Source: Isoetes taiwanensis (lineage: Eukaryota > Streptophyta > Lycopodiopsida > Isoetales > Isoetaceae). From it: 64,000 nucleotides of DNA. Under the pieces are notes generated by a model. It was not told the DNA's origin. It ran no database searches and saw nothing but the letters and a program-made list of their open reading frames with translations. Each line of letters begins with the position of its first letter. Positions within the stretch are counted from its first letter, which is position 1. Shown one piece after another: positions 35,034 to 46,159 of this stretch. The stretch spans positions 5,330,932-5,394,931 of the forward strand of contig JAJEKV010000056.1 in assembly GCA_021234155.1 (NCBI GenBank). The letters are read 5' to 3'. The translations under genes and the position numbers were made by a program.

Positions 35034-35049
35034 ATACCCCCACTGAATG

Positions 35050-35817
35050 TCAGGAAGATCCAGATCTCGCGCTCAACAATTGCATGCCAAGGTATTGAAT
35101 GAAGTGATGATGTTTGAGACAATGGAGAGGTTTGGTAAAGATGTCGGCAGTCATCTCATTGGTAGGGCAGTAGTCAAGACGAACGGTCTGATCATGAACA
35201 AGATTGCGAAGAAAATGATATTGGATGCCTATGTGCTTGACACGATGATGAGGGATGGGATTGTGAGCAATGGCATCAGCACCTTGATTGTCAACGTGGA
35301 TGAGGGTGGCAGAGGAGTGAGGTATATACAATTCTAAGCAAAGGCAACGAAGCCAAATAGCTTCCTTGGATGCATGAGCAAGAGCAACATATTCAGCTTC
35401 AGTGCTGGAGAGAGCAACACAGCGTTGTTTGGAGTTGCTCAAGCTGATGGCAGATCCGGCAAGAAGGAAGGCATATCCTGAAATGGAACGACGATCGTGA
35501 GAGTCTTTGGCCCAGTCAGCATCGGAATAGCCATGAAGAGAATCCATAGCAGCAGAAGTGTAGTGCAAGGCAAGAGAGGTGGTGCCAGCAATGTAGCGAA
35601 GAACACGTTTGAGGGCAGCACAATGAGTATTTTTTGGAGATGTAAGAAATTGGCTAAGTTTGCAAAGTGGTGAAATTGAGCATGCCAAAGATCTGACGAT
35701 AGTGGTTATAGATGTGTTAGAGAGAGGAAGAAGTGTCCGGATCAGTGGGCAAGAGATGGAGACTGGGATCAAGAGGTGTGACAGCTGGATTGCAAGCTTG
35801 GAAGTGGAACTTTGCAA
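35050..35817 (-). pseudogene. Copia-B RT C-terminus and RNase H
   Basis: RVLRYIAGTTSLALHY, YSDADWAKDSHDRRSISGYA, ALSSTEAEYVALAHASKEA, the DNQGADAIAHNP region and DYCPTNEMTADIFTKPL form a near-complete copia RNase H in a single frame. Confidence 0.9.
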
Positions 35818-36115
35818 GCATATCAGTCAAGTACTTGACCTGATAGAGGTGTAAGGAGCTAGAGGCTTGGTTGTAACGAGAAAATAGTGAATAGAGCCAA
35901 GATCTTTCATGGGAAAATGATTTTGAAGTTGATTCTTGATGGCCTGAAGTTCAAAAATGGATGCTGCGATAATATAGCGAAAGTAGACGCTAGAATTTGT
36001 AGTGCTCCGGGAAAGATCAAGATTGAGTAAGGTTTGGTCAAGACGACTATACCATGATTATAAAGCTTGTCAGAGACCATATAAAGCTTTATAAAGACAA
36101 GAGACCTGCTAGGGA

Positions 36116-36496
36116 TCAGAGGAGCGGTCCTGGCTGTTCTAGCTGCACACATTGAATTATGAATATCTTTTGTGGTTGCATTCGTTGCTTAATGAAGCCT
36201 TGTGGTTGTTCGAGATACATTTCTTCACGAAGATTGTCATTGAAAAAGGCATTATGGACATCCATTTGATGAATGAACATGTTTGCGGAGGAGGCAAATG
36301 CAAGAATAGTACAAATAGACATCATTTTTGCAAGGGGAGCATAAGTTTCTTCAAAATCTGCACCTTCTATTTGATTGAAGTCGCGAGCTACCAAACGAGC
36401 CTTGAAACGGTCAGCGTGACCATGAGCATTGTGATTTTGAAGACCCATTTGCTGGTGATGATGGAATGATTTTCTGGGCGAGAGACTAAGGTCCAA
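36116..36496 (-). pseudogene. Copia-B reverse transcriptase fragment
   Basis: FKARLVARDFNQIEGADFEE and MFIHQMDVHNAFFNDNLREE are RT fingers and motif A. The YVDD region (about 36100-35900) is scrambled by frameshifts. Confidence 0.85.
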
Positions 36497-36775
36497 GTGT
36501 TGGCAGCTGCGGTGGAGTCAATTTCAGGGAGCCAAGTACCTCGATGAGGGCCAGTAATGGCTTGGTGATAAGCGTTGAGCTCTGGAATTACTTCAGTGAC
36601 AGCAAAGGTATAATCTTGTGCCCAGATAGGAGGACGGCGTATGCAAATAGGACGGGTGGAGATAGAAGCAATGGATGGATCTGAAGGAGCAATGGGTAGA
36701 TTGGGAAGACGAGAAGAAGTTGGTGAAGGAGAGACATGAGAGGGGGAGGGGAAAATATCAGAATTGGGAGTTGGG

Positions 36776-38005
36776 CTATGTGGTGGTGAATGGACAGGGG
36801 GGTAAGAGCATGCTAGGGTGTACCACTTTTGGCACCTCCCAAAGTACAGCCTCTGAGTACATAACAGCTGAGCACTTTTCTCTTTTTGTTTTCATCGTAG
36901 TCAACTTGTGCTGGGATGAGTAGCTAAGAAACATGTAGGGAATACCATGTGGTGAAAGTTTGGATGAAGGAATGTGAACAAACGCTTGGTAGCCAAAGAC
37001 TCGGAGATGATGAAGGGAAACATTTTGAGAGGTCCATACTTCTTCTGGAATGCTAATGATCAAGAGCCCAGTGAGGAGATCTATTGAGCAGATAGGCAGC
37101 AGTTATCCTAAAATCCGAGAGGGACATTCATGTTAAAGAGTAAAGTACAAGTGCGATTAACTCTTTCAGCACAAGCATTGTGCTCGGGAGTATAGGATAC
37201 AGTAATTTCATGATGAATTCTGTTGGTGTCATAATATTTCTGGAATGCTTTTGATTTGTATTCACCTCCTCCATCGGTGTGTATGGTGACTAATTGACAG
37301 CCACAGGAGCGCTCAGCAAATTTATGAAATACTAGGAATTGGGAAAAAAACCTCCCGTGCATTCTTTTGAGAAGGTAAAGAAATATCTTGCGGTTATGGC
37401 CATCCAAAAACTTAGCATATATTGTGCACTTCCAAAAGTAGGAATAGTGAATGGTCCACAGAGATCACTTTGAACTAATTTTAGCAATCTATCAGCTCGA
37501 CTTGGTGAAGGCAAAAAAGCAGCACGAGTAATCTTAGTCTGGGGGCAGACAATGCATGGCTGAGTAGGAATATTGACTTTGGATGGCAAAGGACCCGTAG
37601 CATGAAGGAGCGGAAGCCGATATGGAGCAGGATGGCCAAGCCGTAAATGCCAAAGTTGTGACTGGATAAGGGATTTTTCTAAGGCAATGCATGGAGTTTC
37701 AGAACAAGAAGATAAAGCAAGGTCAAGGCAGTAAAGTTTTCCAAGATGGGTAGCTGTCAGAATGATATGGTTATGAGAGTTTTGAACCGAATTGTCATGA
37801 AAAAGAACATGGAGGTTATGCAACTGACAGATAAAAGTTGCTTGTGAAGACTTGGAATGTGCAGGACATGCACTGAATGAATTTGGTAATGCCATTTGCA
37901 AGGGGAAATAGGTACGTTGCCAACTGCAACACTAGGCTGAGGATGATTATCTCCCATATATATTATGTGACTTTCACACCGAAGAGGATGATCTAGGTTC
38001 TCCAA
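36776..38005 (-). pseudogene. Copia-B integrase and pre-integrase
   Basis: In minus-strand order: SVHVLHIPSLHKQLLSVSCI, pre-integrase LWHLRLGHPAPYRLPLL with CIVCPQTKITRAAF, LVQSDLCGPF, then TDGGGEYKSKAFQKYY and EHNACAERVNRT, and finally the C-terminal HHLRVFGYQAFVHIP. Pieces overlap in different frames. Confidence 0.88.
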
Positions 38006-38010
38006 ATATT

Positions 38011-40050
38011 ACCAGTGCTCATAACCCTCTATTAGCACCTCACACACTTCTTCATACTTCTACATCCGCTCACAACCTTTCATTAGTCCTTCATGAACTT
38101 CCTGATACGTCCGTCTCGATGAGCCCTTATGATAGTAATAGTAGCATGGATGTTGTACTGGTTGCACTTGAAATTGTTTGTTCCTCACATCTTCATTGGC
38201 AAACTACTAAAAGGATCTTGGACTATCATACCGGGTATTATTACCTTGATGATTCTCATTCTTGTTTTACTATTACAGATGATCCTACCACTTATAATGA
38301 GGTGGTTGCTTCTCCAGAGAGTGCAAATTGGAAAATTGTTATGGATGCCAAATATGATCTCTTAAACAATAAAGGATGGGAGTTGATCGAATTGCCAATT
38401 GGAAGGAAGACAGTTAAATGCAAGTGGAAGTTCAAGACTAAATATCGAGCTGATGGTACTTTTAATAAATTTAAAGCTCGCTTGATTGCAAAAGGTTATT
38501 CTCAAGTTGCAGGAGTTGATTATACTGAAACTTTCTCACATGTAGTTCGGTTAACTACTGTAAGAGCTCTTTTAGAATTTTCAACTACCCATGACTTGGA
38601 AGTACATCAGATGGACGTCAAGACGACTTTTCTTAATGGTGATCTTCAAGAAGAAATTTACATGAAGCCTCCAGTTAGATATGTTGTTCAAGGGAAGGAG
38701 ACTATGGTATGTCGGTTGCAAAAATCACTATATGGGCTTAAGCAGGCTTCACAAGCATGGTACTTGAAGATAAACACTTTTCTATTATCAGCAGGATATT
38801 TCCCTAGTGCAGCAGATTCAAATCTTTGTGTCAAGAGATGTGGTGGACAATTTGTCATTATATCTCTATACGTTGATCTTAGCTATAATGATATCAATTT
38901 TCTCAATCGAGTAAAGCGAGATCTTTTAATAGCCTTTGAGATGGTTGATCTCAGGGCGATACGTTCATGCTTGGGAATTGAAGTGACTAGAGATAGAGGC
39001 AAAGGATGGTTGCAGCTACGTCAAATTAAGTATATTGATGATATGGTTAAAAAGTTTGGTTTTAAACATGCCAAAATTCAGATTATACCTTTGCCTATAA
39101 GCTCTTAGAAGTGTTCTTTGTCTACTTCAGATTCTCCCCCTTCAGATGCCGAGAGACTTCAAATGAAATCAGTTCCTATGCTAGTCTTATTGGAGCCTGA
39201 TGTATTTGGCTCATGCTACTCGTCCTGACATAAGTTTTGCAGCTAATACATTGGATCAATTCATGCAAGATCCAGGCATCAAACACTGGCAAGCTGTGAA
39301 GCGAGTTCTTCGTTATTTAAAAGGCACTAACAATTATGGACTTTTCTACAGAAAGCAAGGCCACCATGCATCTCTTGCTCTTTATGGTTATATTGATGCT
39401 GATTGTGCTCGAGATAATGACACTTTGGGATCTACTAGTGGGGCTTGTTTTATTCTTTGATAGATCTCTTATTTCCTGGTTTAGTAAGAAGCAACATTGT
39501 GTTGTTGTGTCCTCAACTGAAGCTGAGTATGTTGCTGCCTCTTTAGCGAATCGAGAACTTGTTTGGTTGCGCAGAATGTTGGAATGTTTTCAACAAGTGC
39601 AATTGGAGCCGACAAGACTATTATGTGATAATCAAGGCACTATCAATTTGTCTCAAGATGAAGTCTTATGCTCTAAATCAAAGCACATTGAAGTCCAATA
39701 TCATTATGTGAAGCTGGAGGTAAAGAAAAGGACAATTGCATTGGAATATTGCCCGACTGACTCTATGGTCGCGGATATATTTACGAAATCATTAGGGTCG
39801 AAGAAACATCTTCAATTTTCTATCTCTCTTGGTATTGTTAGAGAGTGATCATTGCGTTTGGCTAGTCAATTTATTACTGCTAAGGTTTTCCCTCAAAAAC
39901 CCAAAAGGGCGGGGGTTTTTCATCCTAGTAGTAATACTTCTATTAGACCAAAGTCGTAGGGGGGATAGGCGTGTTGGAGTTTGCACCCTTGGTCTATTTT
40001 GTTTTAGATGTGAGACCAAGATTGCAAGGGGGGGTTGAGGCATCACTGTA
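38011..40050 (+). mobile_element. Ty1/copia element C, 5'-truncated
   Basis: Only RT and RNase H survive. RT (38119-39108): WKFKTKYRADGTFNKFKARL, EVHQMDVKTTFLNGDLQEEI, SLYGLKQASQAWY; the expected YVDD is changed to YVDL with a local deletion. RNase H in two frames (39200-39848): RVLRYLKGTNNYGL, VVSSTEAEYVAASLANRELV, EYCPTDSMVADIFTKSL. A G-rich tract (39959-39964) followed by GTGTTGGAGTTTGC at about 39972 suggests a polypurine tract and the start of a 3' LTR. Confidence 0.85.
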
Positions 40051-40229
40051 AATAACTATCTAGATATTCTTTATTATTAGCATCTTAATCTTATTATTAG
40101 ATGCTTTGCCTTTTATGCCTTTTTAGGTATAATTATATGTATAACATATGAATCATTAATGCTATCATCTTTTTATGTCTCCTCTTGTTATTCACTTGTT
40201 TAATATTTTGGAGATCGTCGCCACATTTT
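40051..40229. other. Probable remainder of the copia-C 3' LTR
   Basis: AT-rich sequence following the putative LTR start; its end cannot be set without a partner LTR. Confidence 0.3.
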
Positions 40230-41310
40230 CTTCGGCTTCATGAAATTTGTCAGTGCTATATGTGCTGGCGACTTGACCAATGGGTCTTCATTGATATGAC
40301 CATCTCGTCCGACCTTCTTTCTTTGGTCCTCCAGAGCCATCCTTCACAATCGCCTTAGACCCAACCTTCTCTACATCTGATCTCTCAGATCTGTCATGAA
40401 AGGACGTACCTTGTCCTTTGTTGGCTTTATCAGACTTTGGTTGTTTAGAACTACAAAATTTGGCAATGTGGCCCTTTCCCCATACTTCTAGTATTTAGCT
40501 GGAGCTCTAGGAAAAATTACTTATTTCTTCAATTTCTTTTTCTTATTCTTCATCATCCAACTGACTAGCTTGCAAAATTGGCCCAATCATAGTTGTAGAC
40601 TTCAATTTCTTCTCTTGACAGCAACAATTTATTTCAATGACTTGTAACTCTTAGAAGACTTACCAGGATCATCATAGCAAGATGTTCATCTTGGATCTGG
40701 TGTTTTAATTCTCCAAGCTGATTGCTCCAAGATTGCATTTGCGTGATATGTTCTTCTGGTTCCTCACCCTCTTGCTTAAACTTTTGTTTCAAACAATTCC
40801 ATTCCTCCTTGGCTGTTGGTTGCAGATGAACAAGAGGAATTTTGAATCTTTTAGACCAAAATGATAGTGACCTTTGCCCTGTTGTCTTTCTTTTTCTAGC
40901 TGCAATCTACTTGCTGATCTCACCAAATGCTCCATCATTCTCATGATCTCATAAACTCAGGCAATGACTCTTCTCCAGTACCACATTGCAGCAGTTACGA
41001 TCCTCAAAAATGCTTTGCTTTCTCCAGTACTAGGAGCTTGCATTGGTTCTATCTAGTTTTCCAAGATTTTTAATGTCGATTCTTGAAAAATCTTCCTTCT
41101 CTTGTGCCCTTGTTCTCTTCATATGATCTTGATCTATTGCTTGACAATCCATACCGAACCAACTTGTGGATCTACACAGGCTTTGATACCATGAAAAGAG
41201 AGCTTTCCAAATGCGCACAAAGCAAGCGCCTCCATCTACAACATCAAGAAGAGATAATTCAAGAATCCACTTTCCTGCTCTTTTCCATATATGCCCAACA
41301 ATTATTTCCA
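40230..41310 (-). mobile_element. Ty1/copia element D remnant: PBS and gag, minus strand
   Basis: Minus-strand TGGTATCAAAGCC (about 41181-41193) is a copia-type primer site. Downstream on that strand a decayed gag runs to about 40230, including GHIAKFCSSKQPKSDKA, the tail of a zinc knuckle whose first cysteines are lost. The adjoining 5' LTR should lie right of 41194, but its start is unclear. Confidence 0.65.
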
Positions 41311-42388
41311 CGTACACTTCTTGTGGTAGTTATATTGAATGCCTTCTTCCACGTGTACTCCAAATGATTCTTTTATAAGACAACCTTCAAGAGATGAATC
41401 AGATCTTCCATTTCTCAATGTTGCACAAGAAAATCATGATGCTAGGATCGCTATCAGGTTTTTAGTTGCTAGATCCTCAGATGTTAGAGAAAATTGGAAG
41501 GCAAAATCTCTTGGAAGAAAAAATCAAGTTTGAGGGCTCGAAAGTGTGAAATGTGCATGATTCTGGCTAAACCCAAGTGTTTAACGCAAGGTAACAAGGT
41601 AAACATGCAAAACTGATTAAAATGTGTTGTTCTAGGGAATTAGAGGAGAGAGCAAATTTCTGTCTCTATACTAACGCACAGATTCCACTGACAAATTCTA
41701 TTGATAACAGGGTAGCATGCACAATTTTTTTCTGCCAAGAGCAGTCGATATGCCGAAATAGGCACAAATGTGTGAAATATGCATGATTCTGACCAAATCC
41801 AAGCGTTTCATGCAAGGTCTCAAGATAACCATGCAAGACTGATTAAAATTTGAGGGCTCGAAAGTCATGCATGATTATCTTGATATTTAGGAATCAAAAG
41901 ATAATTAAATGCTATATATCTTGAATAGAACAGAGAAAACTGATTGGGAACAAACCTCCTAGCTAGCTTCATGTATATGTTGACTCAAGTAACAGACACG
42001 ACTGTTGGCCAAGGACACAACTCTCTACACAGGGAAAAAATTAAGCACATACATTTTTTTCATAAAAAATGGTTTGGCTATTTTTCAAAATCTTACAGTA
42101 TCTTATGATGTATATTTGGATAAAATTATTATTATCATTACATTTATATGATGTGGACTTGACGAAACTTTTGAATTAAGTATTCCTTTAAGCTTTCACT
42201 TCTATTCTTTCTAAATAGAAAAAACAAGATTTTTTTTTTTTTAAGTGGTATGTTGTTTTCGTCAATATCATGGGCATGTTGGTGCGATTATAACTTGATT
42301 GTGGTAAGTTGCTTCTGAGGAAATTTCATGGTGGCAATTTATATATTGTTGTGCCCTTCAATAGTTTGGTTTCCAATGTTTCTGGCTG
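41311..42388. other. AT-rich DNA, no gene seen
   Basis: A direct repeat is visible: TTTGAGGGCTCGAAAG at 41529 and 41849, with matching GTGAAATRTGCATGATTCTG and AACCATGCAA-type neighbours, suggesting a duplicated block of about 300 bases. The 5' part of the DIRS-like element may extend into this region but cannot be recognised. Confidence 0.45.
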
Positions 42389-43744
42389 GTGGTTTCAAAA
42401 TTTTGCACTCCGTCTTTTGATACTCGGCTGCACCCTAATATCTGTTATCTGAAGAACAGACTGAAAAAGAATCTTCCTTTTTGGCAATCTCTTTGCTCTT
42501 CTGCAATGGTTTTGGACTGGATGGCTGACGGTTATAAACTGCTTTGGTCAAATGGCCCTCCTCCTTTTCCTTGGTTCCAACCTAACCGTAAACCTGCTAT
42601 CGCACATGCTAATTTTGTGCGCTCTGCTATCTGTGATTTGCTTCATTCTGGGGCTGCCATTCCTTTCGCGTCCCATCCATTTGTCTGTTCCTCTCTTAGT
42701 GTGGTCCCTAAGGCCAATAACAAAATTTGCTTGATCCTTGACCTTTGTTTTGTGAACTCCTTTCTGTTGCAGACTTTCAAGTATGAGACTATTAGAGATG
42801 TGCTTCTATCCTATGCCGAGGGAATTTTGTTTTCACCATCGATTTACACTCAAGCTATCATCATGTTGACATTCACCCAGGCTTTTGGACTTTTTCCTGG
42901 CTTTGAATTTGAAGGTCGCTTTTATATGTTCACATCCCTTCCTTTCGGCCTCTCAACAACTTGTTTTGTATTCACCAAGCTCATGCGGCAATTGGTTCGT
43001 AGATGGCGTTCTATTGGCTATCATTGCTCTCCTTACATTGATGATTTCATTTTTGCGGTTTTTGCTGCTAATTTTTCCCGTTATCAGGCTCTTATTTTGC
43101 GTGACTTTGAGGATGCAGGGTTTGTTTTAACGCTTCATAAATGTCAACTTCAACCATCCTGTGAAGCTAAGTTCCTGGCCTTTATCTTAAATATATCCAC
43201 AGGCTTTCTCTCCATTGCCCCTTCTAGAAAAGAAAAGTTTACCGCTTTAGCCTCTAAGTTGGCATCTTGCTCCCATGTACATGCTCGCAGCCTGGCCTCT
43301 TTCATGGGAATGTTGGACTCTTTCCGCTTGGTGTTCGGCCCATTTGTTAGGTTACTCTCCTTCGATTTATTTTTTTTATATACATCCATTACTTCTTGGT
43401 CTCAAAATCTTCGTCTTACCTCGCTTGTGCATACCGAAATCCATGCCTGGTTGAATCGGTTTGATACCTTGAACTCTGCTTACCTTTGGGAACCTATTTC
43501 TCCGTATAGGTCTTTATGTTATGATGCTAGTGGTTCTGGCTGGGGGGTGTGGTTACATGGGTCCAGTTCTTGCTCCAGCTTATCTGGCCTTCTATCCACT
43601 TCTAGTGAATTAGCATCCTCTACAGCTCGGGAACTTGAAGCTCTCCTTATCTTTCTTAGCCAGCATGGGCCCTCTTTGAGGACTTCTCGAGTCATGGCAT
43701 TTGGGGACTCACTTAATGCTTTCTATATCCTTAACAAGGGCTGA
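42389..43744 (+). pseudogene. DIRS-like reverse transcriptase and RNase H
   Basis: A 451-aa frame. RT: VVPKANNKICLILDLCFVNS, then LPFGLSTTCFVFTKLMRQLV typical of DIRS RTs, and YIDD at residue about 216. The motif A Asp is apparently lost (MLTFTQAFGLFPGFEF). RNase H: YDASGSGWGVWLHG (Asp near residue 379), ARELEALLIFL with the Glu, and AFGDSLNAFYILNKG with a third Asp. A stop at 43742 interrupts RNase H, which continues to IPRSLNQWADYQ at about 43830-43865 past further stops. Confidence 0.88.
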
Positions 43745-43899
43745 TCCCCCATTTTGGATTTGCATTTTCTCTGCTTGCACATTTATACTTTATGTCTGCA
43801 TTATAAAATTTCCCTCAAGCCTGCTTAGATTCCCAGGAGTCTAAACCAATGGGCTGATTATCAATTTTGGAATGAGGTTGGTGGATCCAACATGGAATT

Positions 43900-44860
43900 G
43901 TGCAAGTTGAAAGACCTTTTCCAGCATAACCTTTTGAGTTGTCGAGCCTCGTCTACCTTGAAGAGATATTCGCAACCTTGGCATGAGTTTAAAGCTTGGT
44001 GTAGCATTAATGACTTGCCTTATCTTCCTGCTTCTCCTTCTATAGTTTAAATTTCAGCTGTGTTTGTTTGGTCTTCGATGTCATGAGTCAATGCTGCTTT
44101 GGCAGCTATCAGCTTTCATCATATTTGGCAGGCCTACCCAAGCCTACTAATCACCCCCTTGTGGGTCTTGCTCACGACATTGCCAAACGTAAGTTCCCAG
44201 CTGAGGTCACTAGAAAACGTCCTCTGTTGCCACATTTAGTCCGTCGTATCCCACTCTGTTAGATCTCATGCGTTGTGTCGCCATTGTCCTTGCCTTTGTC
44301 GGATTCCTTCGTAGCGCTGAGCTACTCGACCTTCATTGGTACAAGATTATTTTCGCTTCCTCACATGCTAGTTTCTTTATTCGTTCCTCTAAAACTGATC
44401 AACATGCCTCGGGTGCTTGGGTTTCAGTTGCTCGCTGCAGTGGATCATATTGTCTTATAGCTCTTGTAGAACAACTTATCTCACTTGCTAAATATAGAGA
44501 GGCAGATGGTCCTGTTGGGGGTCCTTTATTCAGAAGCATCATAGTTTCTAAAGGCCGTCATTCTTTGCGGCAGAAGCCTATTTCATACTCCACGTTGCGT
44601 GCATGGTTCTGTCATTGCTTGCTTGCGCCATCGAAGAAGATCCCTCTGCCTTTGGTACTCACTCTGGGCGGAGGGTGGTGCTACTACTGCTGCAGCTTTT
44701 GACATCCCTGATCGCCTGTTCAAAGCTCATGGTCGCTGGAAGTCAGAAACAACAAAGAACGCTTATGTATACCCAACTTTGAGGGAGCAGCTTTATGTCA
44801 CTCGTGCTTTGGGGCTTGACCTTGCTCAAAATCTATTTCCATTGTTGACATCCCAAAGAC
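43900..44860 (+). pseudogene. DIRS-like tyrosine recombinase
   Basis: The N-terminal part has TLKRYSQPWHEFKAWCSIND (about 43958-44015). The catalytic part has FVGFLRSAELLDLHW with Arg I (about 44305), THSGRR with the H-x-x-R pair (about 44661), then a one-base deletion that shifts the frame, then GGATTAAA, KAHGRWKS with the second His, and NAYV with the nucleophilic Tyr. The order R...HxxR...H...Y matches the tyrosine recombinase family. Additional breaks occur near 44048 and 44262. Confidence 0.85.
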
Positions 44861-44897
44861 TTCAGAATGGTATTCTCTTGCTCTCTGCCTCTTTGTC

Positions 44898-44959
44898 AGC
44901 ATGTTTCTGTTTATGGAGATGCCCATAATGGCCATTTTGTCCACCTTGGTTCTTAGCTC
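44898..44959 (+). repeat. DIRS-like split direct repeat, copy B1
   Basis: 62 bases from AGCATGTTTCTG to CTTAGCTC, matching 45791-45852 at 60 of 62 positions. It is followed by a perfect 16-base inverted pair (GACTTCTAGAGCTAAG and its complement, about 44952-45023). Confidence 0.9.
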
Positions 44960-45790
44960 TAGAAGTCACATTTACCTTCATTTTCAACGAACAGATGATA
45001 AATGGACTTCTAGAGCTAAGGGACAAGTGTCCCGGTCAGTTAGCAACTGCTAGACTGCTTGCCTATTAAGCGTGTCTTATAGGTTTTCTGCATCAGCGCT
45101 TTGTTCGCATCTCCATTTCCATACTTTATCAAGAGCGCTCTTCTTTTTTTTTTTTTCCGTCTCTATCGATATGTAAGCTTTCCTTTCTAGCTTTTCCTGT
45201 TGTCCTTGCCAGTATGATCCTATTTGGCTACTGATATTTTGATTGGTTATGGTGATGGAGCATTGGTGGCTTTTGTTGATATGGAACTGTTGGTTATGAT
45301 TTTGGAGCCTTGGTGGCTTATGCTGGTACTTGATGTGACACAGTCTTATCATGTGTTGGCAGTATGAGAGCCTGGTTGGCTATTAATACCTGTTGGCAAT
45401 GGTGGTTGCGTTGGTAGCCTTTGGTGCCAGTGGGCCCGAGGTCTTGCCTTACTCATGCTTTTGTTTGCAGGATGATGCTCTCATGTTTGCAATGTTGGCG
45501 GGCATAGGCGCTGCGCTCAAACACATTCTTGCACGGATAGCAGCTCACCTGACATGTGGTTTTCCTTCTACAACTTATTTGTAAACCCGAAAAGGCCTGT
45601 AGGCATGAGGGTTCTTTTTTTCCTTGTCAGTTGTATATATGATCTCTTAGATTATTTATCTTTAGGGTTTGCTCGAAAACCCGAAGGGCGAGGTTTTCAT
45701 CCCGGGGATAAGCTTCTCTCTTAGAGATCAGCATCAGCATGTCATGTAGCATGTTTCTGTTTATGGAGATGCCCACAAAGAGCATGTTTT
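44960..45790 (+). other. DIRS-like terminal region between the repeats
   Basis: No coding sequence is convincing. It has a GAAAACCCGAAGGGCGAGGT stretch near 45674 that can fold and resembles the sequence near 39895 in the copia-C tail, and a partial third repeat copy of 31 bases at 45748-45778. Confidence 0.5.
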
Positions 45791-45852
45791 AGCATGTTTT
45801 TGTTTATGGAGATGCCCACAATGGCCATTTTGTCCACCTTGGTTCTTAGCTC
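45791..45852 (+). repeat. DIRS-like split direct repeat, copy B2 (element 3' end)
   Basis: Same length as B1 with two differences. Similarity stops at AGCTC, taken as the right end of the element. Confidence 0.88.
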
Positions 45853-46159
45853 AGATTCCGGAGAATTTTTGGTCGAAATTTTGTAGAGATGATTTAAAAT
45901 CCAGCAAATTAAGGGTTTTTTCGCTTAACAACGCTGTAACTACAAATAAAGAGCGGCAGTTTTGCTGGTTAATGCAAAATCTAAATTTGAGGTGTGAGCA
46001 CAAATGCTTTGTGGCCAATACGACCCAAATTCTACGTGACCAATACATGACCATTGACCCCTAGAATCGCTAGATGATGTTCGCTAGCGCATATGTGACA
46101 TTGTAAGAATTTGAAGTATCCAAACCTAATTTCCATGGTTTGTTTGCCCACCAGGATCT
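45853..46159 (+). other. Upstream region of NOMO
   Basis: About 300 bases separate the DIRS-like end from the NOMO start codon. No clear TATA box is seen. The core promoter and 5' leader of NOMO must lie here or inside the transposon end. Confidence 0.45.

Larger units (their letters stand above)
34755..38010 (-). mobile_element. Ty1/copia element B, minus strand, gag end missing
   Basis: A left (3') LTR of about 279 bp at 34755-35033 with TGAT...ATCA ends, a G-rich polypurine tract on the minus strand beside it, then RNase H, RT, integrase and pre-integrase/protease remnants read upstream. The gag and 5' LTR are absent; the element ends abruptly near 38010 against copia-C. Confidence 0.85.
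42389..45852 (+). mobile_element. DIRS/PAT-like tyrosine-recombinase retrotransposon
   Basis: RT plus RNase H (42389 to about 43870) are followed by a tyrosine recombinase (about 43930-44860) and then by repeats arranged as B1 (44898-44959), spacer, B2 (45791-45852). DIRS-order elements use a tyrosine recombinase in place of an integrase and carry inverted or split direct repeats; the B1/B2 pair fits the split direct repeats of the PAT/kangaroo type. No LTR and no DDE integrase are present. The 5' end (gag and repeat A1) is not recognised. Stops and a frameshift make this copy inactive. Confidence 0.85.
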
